DNA of 64,000 nucleotides from Trichomonas vaginalis G3 (Eukaryota; Parabasalia; Trichomonadida; Trichomonadidae). The translations under genes and the position numbers were made by a program. A model generated the notes under the pieces. It had not been told where the DNA came from and searched no databases. It was given only the letters and a program-made list of their open reading frames with translations. Shown here one piece after another: positions 1 to 10,357 of the stretch. Each line of letters starts with the position of its first letter. The first letter of the stretch is position 1. The DNA lies in assembly GCF_026262505.1 (NCBI RefSeq), contig NC_067204.1:12790522-12854521 (forward strand), in the 5' to 3' direction.

Positions 1-170
1 CCTGGCTGATAGCCTGCTTGAGAGCCATACGAATTTTGATTGGTGTAAGGATTGTAATAATATTGCTGCGCTTGTTTAGCGGAAACTTTTGGAGGCAAGC
101 TGCTCTTATGTGCCATTTTCGGAGGTAGATCGTGAATTGATGAACGCCCACGACTATTAGAATGACTCAT
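1..170 (-). CDS. N-terminal part of an unknown gene, cut by window edge
   Basis: An open frame starts with ATG at 170 and runs leftward off the window with no stop. The 56 visible residues begin MSHSNSRGRSS and become rich in Gln, Tyr, Asn and Pro (for example QQYYYNPYTNQ). This looks like a disordered, low-complexity N-terminus. No domain is recognisable and no function can be assigned. It could be an RNA-binding or adaptor protein, but that is a guess. Confidence 0.55.
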   Translation of the reverse strand, partial: MSHSNSRGRSSIHDLPPKMAHKSSLPPKVSAKQAQQYYYNPYTNQNSYGSQAGYQP

Positions 171-1194
171 TTTTTCCAAAATAAAAAAAGTTTACACCGA
201 AACATTTTATCTTCTCAAAAAATTGAAAACGAAAAATTTCTTGGAAGATTTTTTTGTCTTTGCCTGTATTTCAGGCTAATGCATTGTCATCAGAAAATTA
301 ATGAAAATAGCTCATGAACTAATAATTTATGTTACAAGTCACAAATATTTGGATTAAATCTTAACCATTGATGCTTTATTTCGGTGTCCAATTTCAAGAT
401 CAATCATTGAATTCAATAGATTTAACTTATATTAGTTATACTACAAGGTTATCACAATCATTTGCACTTGTTCCTACTTTAAATAGATAAAAAAGGGAAC
501 AACATGCAGCATATGATAATATGTAATACTTTAATGCGCAGATAAAGGTATTACAATAAAAATATTAAAGTTTGTCATTCGGAGATTAAAAAAATTATTA
601 ATATGCAACTTCTCTAATTTAAATTGGACATACAAGGCGAGTTGAATAATATGCCAGTGCTTCCCATGCTAATATAGAGAGTGAAATTAATCAATGGGGA
701 ACAAATCATCAAATTCCACTAGCACCAGGTGAAATCATAGCACAATGAAACATTTGACATAATTCCTGAATATTATTTGCGATTATGCCAACTTGGCTGA
801 CTAAATTTCAGGCAAATATCTATTTTCAAAAAATTAATTGATGAAATATATTCTATTTGAGGAGATGTTACTACTTTTTTAACAAACTGGAAAAATATTT
901 TCATTGAAAAAAATTTAGAGTTATTTTGGTCAGAAACAGTTTCAATTTTAACTCTCAATTATCTTATTGATTTTTTCAAATATGCTGTAAATAATATGCT
1001 CTATAAAAATTATCCATTAATTTTTTTGAATAGAAATATGGATGTATACTCCTTGCATATCATACATCAATATTTATTCATAAAAAATCCTATAGTTTCA
1101 TAGATATTTTAACTTTTCAGAGACACACAAAATTGGAATTATTTATTTAGTTAATTTATGTTATTAGCAGAAATACCTTTTTTATTTTATATTG
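171..1194. other. Intergenic, no gene seen
   Basis: About 1 kb of AT-rich DNA with only short, unconvincing open frames. No RNA gene or repeat is recognised. Confidence 0.6.
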
Positions 1195-2240
1195 TTAAGG
1201 GTGCACACGAGAGGATCATGTAAACTTCAGAATTTAGAACCTTATTTTTAAGCATTATCTTGGCTACCTATTTAGGCTCGAAAAGCAAAAAATATCAAAA
1301 AATACAACTTGAGTCCATTATGACCCTTTCATGGAGGTAGTTTTTCTCCGCTAGTATTTTCCCTTTGAATCTCTTTACAATTCGAAATCAAATTCAAAAC
1401 TCAGTAGAAGAAAGGAAGAATCGACTTACTACGGTTGTAATACGAATAAATACATATATTTAATTATTTTTATTTACATAATAATTGTTTGAAGCTCATA
1501 TTCCATCAAATTTTTAAATAAAAACATTAAAATGTTGAAAATGTTCATATATTTTAATAGGTTTTTGGCACTTTATTGAGGAATTACTACATACATAGTC
1601 GAACTGAACTTGATATTTTGAAATTTAAATTATTTATCAAAATTAAAATTTAACTTGAAATTTATAATTATTTAGTCATATTTTGCATAATTCTAAGTAG
1701 ATTTTGTAAAAAATCAAGAAAGAATAATTTTAACGTGCTTTATTTTTTCTTTTTTATAATAATACATATTATTATATAATTAACATATTCATAATGTTTC
1801 ACCCTTTCAAAAATATAATCCTCCTCTCAAATAAACGTACATACGGGTGGCCTCTTTTTTCAAAAAATTAAAATTTGAAATTTTGGGCTCAAATATTAGA
1901 GATTTTTTCAACCTTCAACGATATATGTTGTCTATATCAGACCTCCTTTCTTTTTGATACTTAACATTGTTCCTAAATCTTAGCCGTTAAGGCTGTTCTG
2001 AAAATATTTTTTTTTCGAAAAAATTCGAAAAAAATTCTTAAAATTCAAAAATCCCTTAATTCCTGAGGATTTTGGAAAAAAGTTTTTACATGAACATGTG
2101 TATATTATATGAAGTATATTGATAAGGTAAAAATCAAATTTTATTGCATATTCATCGAGAAAATAAACTAACGAATCCCTCAAAATTGAGAGGGTAATCC
2201 TCCTCCTCTCAAATAAACGTACATACGGGTGCACCCTTAA
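1195..2240. mobile_element. Candidate non-autonomous TTAA-flanked element
   Basis: The segment begins with TTAAGGGTGCAC and ends with its exact inverse GTGCACCCTTAA, 1046 bp in total. TTAA at both ends fits target duplication by TTAA-specific families such as piggyBac or Kolobok. A further direct repeat TATTG lies just outside both ends (1190-1194 and 2241-2245). The interior holds no transposase-like frame, so it would be non-autonomous. The inverted repeat is short and contains the palindrome GTGCAC, so chance is possible. The right end lies 25 bp from the start codon of the kinase gene. Confidence 0.35.
1820..2231 (+). repeat. 30-bp direct repeat pair inside the element
   Basis: The same 30 bases (starting cctcctctcaaataaacg and ending atacgggtg) occur at 1820-1849 and 2202-2231. 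The second copy runs into the right terminal repeat of the candidate element. The first may mark an older, truncated end. Confidence 0.75.
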
Positions 2241-2253
2241 TATTGAAAATTTT

Positions 2254-2258
2254 TCATT
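2254..2258 (+). promoter_or_regulatory. Inr-like start site of the kinase gene
   Basis: TCATT matches the trichomonad Inr consensus TCA(+1)YW. The A at 2256 would give a 9-nt leader before the ATG at 2265. It lies outside the candidate element by 13 bp, so the core promoter would have survived an insertion there. Confidence 0.5.
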
Positions 2259-2264
2259 CAATTC

Positions 2265-3236
2265 ATGGATGCTCCATATATCGATGTCGAGGCTGCTAGA
2301 ATTGCATTAGAAAAACGCGGTTATATCCTCATCGATATCATTGGTTATGGAGGCTTTGCGAATGTTTTTAAAGTTTATTCTCAGCATTTTAAACAATATT
2401 TTGCCGCCAAAGTCTGCTATATAGGGAGCGATGCTGTTACCCAAAATCTTCAATCATTTATGGCGGAGGTTGGAGCACTTTCAAAAATTTACCATTCTTC
2501 GGTTATTAACATTTATTCATATTTTGATGATAACAGTTACCTCTTCATTATACTCGACTACTGTCCAAATGGATCTGTTCTTGATTACATTAAGACACAT
2601 CCACATATTGAGACTTCCTTAATTTTCGATTGGTTGGTACAAACAACAGAAGGTCTTGTTGCTTGCCATAATATAGGAATATCACATAGAGATATTAAAC
2701 CATCAAATTTGCTGATCGATAGTTATAACAGAATTAAAATCGGGGACTTTGGATTAGCTGTAATCGCCGAAAAGAGTCAAATGATTGCGCGCTTTGGTGG
2801 ATCACCTATATTTTATTCCCCAGAAATGGTAATGAAGAAAAAGTTTGATCCATTTAAAGCTGATGTATGGGCATTAGGCATTACATTTTACAGGTTAATT
2901 TTCGGAAAAATTCCATATACAGCAAAGTCAAATGATGAACTTGTTGAACAAATTAAATGTGGTCGTATCATCATTCCTGCAACATGCGACGCTAAATTAT
3001 CAGTCGTTCTTGAAATGATTCTGAAACCAAATCCCGATGAGCGCCCAACAGCAGCCGATGTGTTACAACTATTGAAATACATTAGACCCCAGAAAAAGGC
3101 TCAATTTCTTGTTCCTTTTGCTGTACGTAGATCTTCTAATAAATTCAAGTCCCAGACACTGGAAAGCAAGACATTTTCACACAAACTTCCTACTTTAAGT
3201 AGAAGAAGAAATAGTGCTTTTGTTGATGATAATTAA
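2265..3236 (+). CDS. Serine/threonine protein kinase
   Basis: This 323-residue protein is essentially one kinase domain plus a basic tail. The glycine loop GYGGFANV lies at residues 27-34, the ATP-binding Lys at 49 (AAK), the helix-C Glu near 68, the catalytic loop HRDIKPSN at 141-148, DFG at 161-163 and SPE in place of APE at 185-187. All catalytic residues are present, so it should be active. HRDIKPSN with Lys after the Asp marks a Ser/Thr kinase. The overall style resembles the CAMK/AMPK-like kinases numerous in trichomonads, but the subfamily is inferred. The C-terminal 50 residues are Lys/Arg/Ser rich and without a known domain. The target is unknown. Confidence 0.93.
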   Translation: MDAPYIDVEAARIALEKRGYILIDIIGYGGFANVFKVYSQHFKQYFAAKVCYIGSDAVTQNLQSFMAEVGALSKIYHSSVINIYSYFDDNSYLFIILDYCPNGSVLDYIKTHPHIETSLIFDWLVQTTEGLVACHNIGISHRDIKPSNLLIDSYNRIKIGDFGLAVIAEKSQMIARFGGSPIFYSPEMVMKKKFDPFKADVWALGITFYRLIFGKIPYTAKSNDELVEQIKCGRIIIPATCDAKLSVVLEMILKPNPDERPTAADVLQLLKYIRPQKKAQFLVPFAVRRSSNKFKSQTLESKTFSHKLPTLSRRRNSAFVDDN

Positions 3237-3619
3237 TCGATTATCGTTATCATTTTTTATTAATTGGTTATGTTTTTATCTAAAGATTTTTCATGGATTG
3301 TTTAAAGTAGTCATTTTTCCTTTTTAAATCATTCGTACATTGTTTAAGTAATTATATCAATCTGATATTTCAATGAAAATTAGGGATCTTCTACTTCCTA
3401 TACTAGAATTCATCTAGGAAGGGAGTATAAGCTAAGACTATTCAATTACTCGATCGCAAGGCTGCAAATGGGATGATAAATGTACAAAAATAAAGTACAG
3501 ATTGTTAGTTTATGATGAATTCAATGCAGTAATTGATAGCACAGAATTATAAGCTGGACAGAAGGCCTTATTATCTTTGTAATCAAACAGTTTTGAGAAC
3601 ATGCCACTTTTACTCAATT
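3237..3619. other. Intergenic, nothing recognised
   Basis: AT-rich spacer between two plus-strand genes. A weak imperfect hairpin is visible near 3390-3435, without clear meaning. Confidence 0.5.
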
Positions 3620-4138
3620 ATGGAAGGAGAAACAGAAGAAATGGGCGTGGAAAAGCCCATCTCATTATATCAGAGCTTTCCTAATTTCGACGAGAACTCT
3701 CTTGCTTGCCTTACAACATGGCCCAAATTATCTGAACAAGCAGGTACTTTTTATAATGACTTATTAGCTCCTGCATCAACAGATCCATTAGTTCCTTCAC
3801 CATTGAACAAAGATCCTGCTATGCAGCTTGCTTCAGAATTGCGTTCCCTTTTGGCTCATATTATCATTTTGAAGTCATCGGGTTCATTAGAGGCATCGGG
3901 TTTTGAAAACCAATCAATATTCAGATTGATTTACAAATACAACGAACTTTGCCAGTCTTTCGCTGCCATTATCATTCAAAGATGGTGGCGCTCAAGACAA
4001 GCAAAGGGCAAAGCCCAACTTCGCGCCAAAATCGATCTTTTCAAGCTTGTTGTTGCTTCCCCATCAAATGCTTCAACTCTTGAAGAGAAAGATATCCGCC
4101 GTTCGATGATTGCAAGTATTCTTGAATCTGTACAGTAA
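3620..4138 (+). CDS. IQ-motif protein of unknown function
   Basis: The frame is open from 3533, but only from a TTG. The first ATG, at 3620, gives 172 residues beginning MEGETEEMGVEKP. An IQ-type calmodulin-binding motif lies at about residues 119-133 (IQRWWRSRQAKGKAQ), so the protein may bind calmodulin or a myosin-light-chain-like protein. The rest is helical and unrecognised. Its 3' end faces the next gene (convergent, 180 bp apart). Confidence 0.7.
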   Translation: MEGETEEMGVEKPISLYQSFPNFDENSLACLTTWPKLSEQAGTFYNDLLAPASTDPLVPSPLNKDPAMQLASELRSLLAHIIILKSSGSLEASGFENQSIFRLIYKYNELCQSFAAIIIQRWWRSRQAKGKAQLRAKIDLFKLVVASPSNASTLEEKDIRRSMIASILESVQ

Positions 4139-4318
4139 ATTTATATTTGTAATGTAACTACATAATTGTATTTAACAATGTTATTACATTTAAAATAAAA
4201 ATGTTTATCTAATACTTATATACTGTTTTAAAACATAAAAAGTGCTAATATTTAAATTCTTTACGAAACAACATAACTAAAATGGTCTGTAACAATGAAT
4301 AAATGATCCTAAAACAAT

Positions 4319-4810
4319 TTAATTTCTCCCTGCTAAGCGAAGAGCTCTTTCTCTTAATCCGTTATTAATCTGTATAACATACATCAATTGTGATCTAATA
4401 GATTTGACCTTTGGATGCTTCTCAATTTGCGACTTCTTGAGTAAATTTAATATTTCGTTAGTTTCATTTTGTAACATATCAATTTCCTGAACAATTAAAT
4501 CTAAATCTGAAGGTAATTGATCATTACTCTCTTCTTCTTCCTCAACTTCATTGTTTTCGAAGTGATCTTCTTCTTCTCCAGGAACATTTTGCTGATTTTC
4601 AACCACTTCTTGTTCTCCCATATTTTCTTCCTCTTCCTCTTCTTCATTATCTACTTCAATTTCTTTTGTAGCTGTTGCTTGTTGAATTGAATCAATTGCT
4701 GAACGAAAATCGCGATACAAATTACGTAATTCTTTCTGTCTATTCATAAAACTAATATCACTCTTTATATCTGTTGATAAAGATGCATCGTCCTGAATAA
4801 CTCTGCGCAT
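4319..4810 (-). CDS. Acidic coiled-coil protein
   Basis: 163 residues starting MRRVIQDDASLSTD. The middle (about 55-100) has several runs of Glu separated by Asn/Gln, flanked by heptad-like helices at 20-45 and 103-150. No enzyme motif is present. Such proteins are often scaffold or chaperone-like, but no function can be assigned. The ATG is the first in frame, with no Inr match nearby. Confidence 0.65.
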   Translation of the reverse strand: MRRVIQDDASLSTDIKSDISFMNRQKELRNLYRDFRSAIDSIQQATATKEIEVDNEEEEEEENMGEQEVVENQQNVPGEEEDHFENNEVEEEEESNDQLPSDLDLIVQEIDMLQNETNEILNLLKKSQIEKHPKVKSIRSQLMYVIQINNGLRERALRLAGRN

Positions 4811-4945
4811 TTTTCACTCTTTTTATAAATAAACGTACAGCTATCAAAAGCGATAATATTAAAATCTGTTTTGCAGAAAACAAAAAACATTTGGGGGATA
4901 TATGAATAAATAAATCAAATAATTTAATTTGATAAGAAATAATAA

Positions 4946-7471
4946 TTAAAGCTTGTCAAGGTAGCGATCGAGTGGTGGAACTTCTTCAGAGAGACCTTTA
5001 CGCTTGCGGACGCTTGTAATTGTGTCATGGAGACGGTTACCAGCATGGAATGGATCACCTTCGAGTGGTTCCCAGTGATCGAAGATCATCTGTGGGAAAG
5101 CCTGACCTGATGTTGCACCACGGAGATCTTTGTCGAAGCCGAATGACTCCATAACTGGAAGATAAGCCTTGATGTTCATGAGTGGTGTGCCTTCACGCTG
5201 CGTTTGATCGAAAGCGCGGCCACGGCGCTTGGCAAGGATTGAGTGGACACCACCACAAACTGTGATTGGAGCAGAGATTTCGCAAAGGTAAACTGGCTCA
5301 ACGAGTGTTGGTTCTGCGGTGTATTCGGAAGCGTAAAAAACACGACGGCCCGTTGGAACCATTTGACCACCATTACGGTGGGCAGCATCTGCGTGAAGGA
5401 ACACTTCAACAACATTGAAACGTACACCACGAAGTGGCTCTTCAGCAAGGACACCGAGCTTTGTAGCCCACTGGAATGCGGAAACGAAATGCTCCTTAAT
5501 TTCCTGAAGATATTCAGCAGACTTTGTTGTATCGACAAGGAGGTTTGGACCATTTGAGTCTGGACCGAATGACCAGACACGACGTGCATCGTTCTGCTCC
5601 CAACCAAAATCATTCTGTAAGATCTTGGCACGTGTCTTGACATCCATACGTGGATTGACATCTCCAGCTTCGATGGCCTTGAGTAATTCATCGGAGAGTG
5701 GTTCAGCCTGGCACATGAGTCTGTTAAGCTTGTTTGCAGACTTTGACATGCAGACAGTGTTGGAAAGTTTTGTAACTGTTTCTCTGAATGAAACAACAGG
5801 AGGAGAACGAATGATTGGAATGCCTGCAAAGTCTTCTTCAAGATCCTTTAAGCAAATTTCAAGGTGAAGTTCGCCAGCACCAGCAATGATGTGCTCGCCT
5901 GTTTCTTCGTGTGTGACTTGGACGCAAGGATCTGCTTTAGCAAGACGATTTAAGCCATCAACAAGCTTCTGCAAATCTTGAGCTGCCTTTGGCTCAACAG
6001 CAACGCGAACAACTGGAGAAACAGAGAACTTCATAGCTTTGATTGGGCAAGCATCATCGTGAGTGGAAATTGTTCCAGATTTGACGAGATATTGATCAAT
6101 GCCAACAAGACCAATTGTGTTTCCACATGGGCAATCCTGAAGATTTTCAACTTTTCCACCCATCATAAGAACTGTGCGCTGAATGTTAGTAACATGGATG
6201 TCATCTTTGCCTCCTGGAACATAGTTTGCACCCATAACGCGAACGCGTTGACCTGTTGCAACTGTTCCAGAGAAAACGCGACCAAAAGCATAGAAACGGC
6301 CTTTGTCACTTGCTGGAACCATCTTTGAAACATAGAGCATGAGTGGACCATTTGGATCGCAGTTACGAATGGCTTCTGCACATGGATCATCGAGTGGGCC
6401 TGTGTAGAGTATATCTGCACGATATGATTGAGCTTTAACTGGTGAAGGAAGATGAAGAACAATCATTTCGAGAAGAGCTTCGGACATTGGAATCCAGCGG
6501 CGATAAATTGCTGAAAGTAGATCACAGCCTTCTTTATGAATTTCATCATCATGGAGCTTAATGCCAAGCAATTTGAACATTTCTGTGTACTTCTCTTTTT
6601 CACCATTCATGATGGCGCGAGAAAGAGCAACAATTGGCTTGAGAATATACTGGCAGAATGAGCGTTCAAGAGTCTGGCCTTTGCTGTTTGTTGCATGGGA
6701 AATGAAGCATTTTGTGACTGGATCATAAAAGCGTTCACCCCAAAGCTGAGGAACAAGCTTATCAACTGGAACACCGAAGCGAGCTGAATAGATCTTTGCG
6801 AACTTTCTGACTGTGAAGCCAAATGAATGGAGGCCAGAACCAAATGCAACAGTTCCCTTAGCTGGAGAAACAATGATATCTCCCATTGGACCTTGCTCAT
6901 CTGTATATGTTGCAATGATAACATTTACCATATCGATGGCTTTTGAATATTGGAGATACATATCTTCTGGTTCGGCGTTGAGCTCGAGGAGTGAGCGATC
7001 AATCTTATTGATAATAACAACTGGCTTGATGCGCTCAGAAAGTGCTTGACGAAGAACAGTTTCTGTCTGGACGCAAACACCTTCGATGCAGTCAACAACA
7101 ACAAGGGCACCATCGGTGACACGAAGAGCAGCAGTAACTTCTGCGGAGAAGTCAATGTGACCTGGAGAGTCAATGAGATTAATGAGGAAACCATTACCTT
7201 CACTATCAGCTGGAATTTCTTCATTTGGCATCGTATAATAAAGAGATATACCAGTTGATTTGATTGTGATACATCTCTCTTGTTCATCTTCTCTTGTATC
7301 CATTGCTCGCATTTGACCAGCATTTTCCTGAGAGATAATTCCTGCACGGGCAATTAAAGAATCTGTAAGTGTTGATTTACCATGATCAACATGAGCAATG
7401 ACAGAGAGGTTTCGAATGTTATGACGCTTGTTCATAACTTCTCGTATCTGGGCAACAGTAAAGTTAACCAT
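4946..7471 (-). CDS. EEF2: Translation elongation factor 2 (eEF2)
   Basis: This 841-residue GTPase moves the ribosome along mRNA in the cytosol. The G1 loop AHVDHGKS lies at residues 26-33, DSPGHIDF (G3) near 105 and NKID (G4) near 158. The C-terminal domain holds ADAAHRNGGQ, whose His is the site modified to diphthamide in eukaryotes and archaea. Length and domain order are normal. At the regulatory segment where animal and fungal eEF2 has RFTDTR, this protein reads RAMDTR, so the Thr56 site for eEF2 kinase is a Met. The gene is noticeably less AT-rich than the accessory genes, as expected of high expression. Confidence 0.98.
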   Translation of the reverse strand: MVNFTVAQIREVMNKRHNIRNLSVIAHVDHGKSTLTDSLIARAGIISQENAGQMRAMDTREDEQERCITIKSTGISLYYTMPNEEIPADSEGNGFLINLIDSPGHIDFSAEVTAALRVTDGALVVVDCIEGVCVQTETVLRQALSERIKPVVIINKIDRSLLELNAEPEDMYLQYSKAIDMVNVIIATYTDEQGPMGDIIVSPAKGTVAFGSGLHSFGFTVRKFAKIYSARFGVPVDKLVPQLWGERFYDPVTKCFISHATNSKGQTLERSFCQYILKPIVALSRAIMNGEKEKYTEMFKLLGIKLHDDEIHKEGCDLLSAIYRRWIPMSEALLEMIVLHLPSPVKAQSYRADILYTGPLDDPCAEAIRNCDPNGPLMLYVSKMVPASDKGRFYAFGRVFSGTVATGQRVRVMGANYVPGGKDDIHVTNIQRTVLMMGGKVENLQDCPCGNTIGLVGIDQYLVKSGTISTHDDACPIKAMKFSVSPVVRVAVEPKAAQDLQKLVDGLNRLAKADPCVQVTHEETGEHIIAGAGELHLEICLKDLEEDFAGIPIIRSPPVVSFRETVTKLSNTVCMSKSANKLNRLMCQAEPLSDELLKAIEAGDVNPRMDVKTRAKILQNDFGWEQNDARRVWSFGPDSNGPNLLVDTTKSAEYLQEIKEHFVSAFQWATKLGVLAEEPLRGVRFNVVEVFLHADAAHRNGGQMVPTGRRVFYASEYTAEPTLVEPVYLCEISAPITVCGGVHSILAKRRGRAFDQTQREGTPLMNIKAYLPVMESFGFDKDLRGATSGQAFPQMIFDHWEPLEGDPFHAGNRLHDTITSVRKRKGLSEEVPPLDRYLDKL

Positions 7472-7479
7472 CTATTAAA

Positions 7480-7484
7480 AATGA
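7480..7484 (-). promoter_or_regulatory. Inr of the eEF2 gene
   Basis: Read on the minus strand this is TCATT, the trichomonad Inr, giving a leader of about 11 nt before the ATG. It supports both the start choice and the parabasalid assignment. Confidence 0.6.
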
Positions 7485-8353
7485 AGTAATAAATGAAAAC
7501 ATTTTCAATCCTCAGAAAATTAAGATTTGTGACTTCTCAAATTTTTTTCAGTAGTCACGGCTCCAAAATAAATTACTGTGAACATACAAATCATTCAAAT
7601 TTTTCATTTTATATCTAATTATCCGCTAACACTTTTTATTTCAAAAGAAATTTTTTGACAGTCACGAGAAATAAACAATAAACAAATATGTATAAAATTA
7701 CTTAGCTTATAAAGTAGAATGGAATGAAATCATATTGGTTTTAAGAAACAAAATGATATTTAATTTTGCAATTTTGCGAAATGGTGGAAAAAATTATATA
7801 TGAAAACTAAGAATATATTATATAGTTTTAATATCATAATGCAAAACTACTGATATTTTAGGTCATTCTGTTATTACAATTAATTAAATGGTTAAAATAA
7901 ATAGCAGAGCTGAAATTTCAGCCGAAATTAATCAATCATAGTTGTGATAACCATTTGCATTTAAATAAAACTACTTTGTGGGTGTTCTGAATTAATTTTT
8001 AATCATTAATATTAGAAACAATATTACTTTTATTATGATTTTAATTGTACCCGAAGATCATTAGCCTGGTAAAATGACTTATCCAGATACTCCAGAATGA
8101 TGACAATTTACTCAATGCAATTAATGAATGAAAATCATAAATATTGAATGAGATTTTAAACATTTGCTGGTAAACTCTTATTGCTGCACTTTCCACTTTT
8201 TATGTCTATATTTTGTAGCAGGCATATGACAACCATATTACTTACTATTTATTGATTTATTATAACTTTTTTTTGACCAAAAATTATAACTTTTTACAAA
8301 AAATTGAGACTAACAGTTAGAGTGTTAAAAATTAAGATACATATATCGTGAAA
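7485..8353. other. Intergenic, nothing recognised
   Basis: AT-rich DNA with no convincing frame, RNA gene or repeat. Confidence 0.5.
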
Positions 8354-8503
8354 TCACTTAATTTCATAATGAAGAGCTATATTCACATCACCATCTTTTT
8401 CATTGATGTGTGATCCATGGAAATAAGAACTATAGGTGCTTCTTTACTTTAATGAGTTACTGCATAATGAAGAGCGATTTTTCCAATTTTACCTCCATAT
8501 GAA
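8354..8503 (-). pseudogene. Ankyrin-repeat relic
   Basis: The minus strand reads GGKIGKIALHYAVTH, then an in-frame stop, SKEAPIVLIS, then after a one-base frame change HGSHINEKDGDVNIALHYEIK and a stop. ALHYA and ISHG..IN are ankyrin-repeat signatures matching the other ankyrin genes here. One stop plus one frameshift in 50 codons marks a decayed gene tail. It lies head to head with the intact ankyrin gene that follows. Confidence 0.6.
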
Positions 8504-8638
8504 AGAAAAAATTGCAAAGAGATGGAATCTCAAACATCGCTTGCTTGATGCAAAATTAATTTTACACTGATTTGTTCATGTGAAAACTGCAATTTTTATT
8601 TTGAAAAATTGACACTAAGAAATCAGAAATTTTCTTTC

Positions 8639-10003
8639 ATGACCCATTATAGTGCGTTAATGCAGACATATAAGGATTACAATGATATTTTTACAGAGCT
8701 TTATAGACTTAAAACAGTTGATGAAGAAGAAATTGAACATTTTTACGAAATTATTAAAACAAATTTGATCAATACCAAGATTTTAACGCTTGAACAGATT
8801 ATATTGAAAATATCTAATATATTTCCCTATAACAATCATTATTTCAGATCTTATTTTGCTATTTTCAAAAAATTATATGAAGAATTTCATCCGAAATTTA
8901 TCAATGATTTACATTTACTTTTTAATTATCTAGTTTATAAAGAAATGGGTATCGTTCTTGACGAAAAGAGTAAAAAACACTTTAATTATTTTGAATCCAA
9001 AAATTATCAATTTGAAGTTCATGAAGAAAACACCATTTTCAGAACAATTATGGATGACAATATCAAATCATTTATATCATTCACAGAAAAAGAAAATTTT
9101 AATCCAGAAATCAAATATGGAAGCTTTTTCTTTCCAAACCCATATTTATTATATTCATTACTTGAAATATGCTGTTATTACGGAGCAGTAAACTGCTTCA
9201 AGTTTTTAAGAACAAAATATGATTCAAATATAACTAGTACATGTCTTGATTTTTCGTTTTTGGGAGGAAATCCAGATATCATGAATGAATGCCTGAAATT
9301 TTTTATTCCAAATCTATCAAGCATGATGTTTGCAATTATATCAAATAATATTGATTTTGTGACTTTTTTGATGAATGAATTCTTATTAAAGATTGATTTA
9401 GAAGAATGCATTAAATATAACAATCTCCAAGCATTTTTAGTTTATTTAGATCAAACAAATCAAATGAACAAGTGTTTTATTTATTCATCAGGTTTTAATA
9501 TCCCATCGCTTTGTCAATATTTTCTTTCGAATGGTGTGGATATAAATACGAAAGACAATTTTGGAAAAACTGCTCTTCATATTGCAACAGTTTACAATAG
9601 CATCGAAGTAGTAGAATATCTAATTGAACAAGGAATAAATATTAATTCACAAGATGATGAAGGAGAAACTGCTCTTCATTATACTGTATCATATAATAGA
9701 AAGGAAATTGCAGAAATTCTTATTAAACATGGAATTGATGCTAATATAAAAGACATGAATGATTACAAAGCAATTGATTATTTAAATAAATATGACTGCA
9801 ACGAAACATTAGATTTCTTATTTACAAACTTTGGTATTCATAAAAATGAAGTAATTCGTTCGGAAAACTATAATTTTAGTCCAGGAACTGCAGTTCTTTC
9901 TTTTTGTGATTGTGAAAACGCAAATGAACAAAATGATCTTAAAATTACTCAAGAAATAGAAAATGCAAACCAAAAAAGACACAATTCATCATGCAGAATC
10001 TAA
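8639..10003 (+). CDS. Ankyrin-repeat protein, DUF3447-type N-terminus
   Basis: 454 residues from the first ATG (the open frame extends 30 bases further upstream only from a TTG). Residues 1-280 are a helical region whose segment LLEICCYYGAVNCFKFL followed by LDFSFLGGNPDIM matches the DUF3447-like region common in Trichomonas ankyrin proteins. Three ankyrin repeats follow (about 305-400; TALHIATVYNS, TALHYTVSYNR). The tail is polar. Ankyrin repeats bind proteins; the partner is unknown. A broken paralogue with the same architecture lies at 14209-15261 on the other strand. Confidence 0.88.
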   Translation: MTHYSALMQTYKDYNDIFTELYRLKTVDEEEIEHFYEIIKTNLINTKILTLEQIILKISNIFPYNNHYFRSYFAIFKKLYEEFHPKFINDLHLLFNYLVYKEMGIVLDEKSKKHFNYFESKNYQFEVHEENTIFRTIMDDNIKSFISFTEKENFNPEIKYGSFFFPNPYLLYSLLEICCYYGAVNCFKFLRTKYDSNITSTCLDFSFLGGNPDIMNECLKFFIPNLSSMMFAIISNNIDFVTFLMNEFLLKIDLEECIKYNNLQAFLVYLDQTNQMNKCFIYSSGFNIPSLCQYFLSNGVDINTKDNFGKTALHIATVYNSIEVVEYLIEQGININSQDDEGETALHYTVSYNRKEIAEILIKHGIDANIKDMNDYKAIDYLNKYDCNETLDFLFTNFGIHKNEVIRSENYNFSPGTAVLSFCDCENANEQNDLKITQEIENANQKRHNSSCRI

Positions 10004-10070
10004 AAAATTTCTAATTTAATTCAATTTTTAGAATTCTTCATCTGTAATGCAATATTTTTTTCTACAATTC

Positions 10071-10119
10071 ATTCTTGATGTCGACAATGATAATTTTGTA
10101 ACTTTTCCAGAAGACAATA
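10071..10119 (+). other. Coding-like fragment shared with 27587-27631
   Basis: The plus strand reads ILDVDNDNFVTFPEDN within a 61-codon open frame (10047-10232). Almost the same words, ILDDNDNFVTFPDDN, occur in the spacer at 27587-27631. The similarity at protein and DNA level suggests two remnants of one dispersed gene or element. The identity is unknown. Confidence 0.4.
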
Positions 10120-10357
10120 AAACTTCCTTCACTTTTAATTCCTTCCAAAAACAACCAAATATGACTATTCTTACTTTTAATAAGAATAATATAAGAGAAT
10201 ATCATTTTCTCACAATAGAGCCCTCTTTGTAATATGTTTAACAATAGTTATTTCGATCATTTTTTTTGTAGAATAGTTTAAGATGGAAACGTTCTGGATT
10301 CGTAAACTTTTTCTGATTTTAAATTTTTTTCCCCATGTCTTTTGGAGATAGTTACAA

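Noticed and set aside
5176-7353. Several long open frames antisense or out of frame within eEF2
   Set aside because: Shadows of a strongly codon-biased gene; no independent motif.
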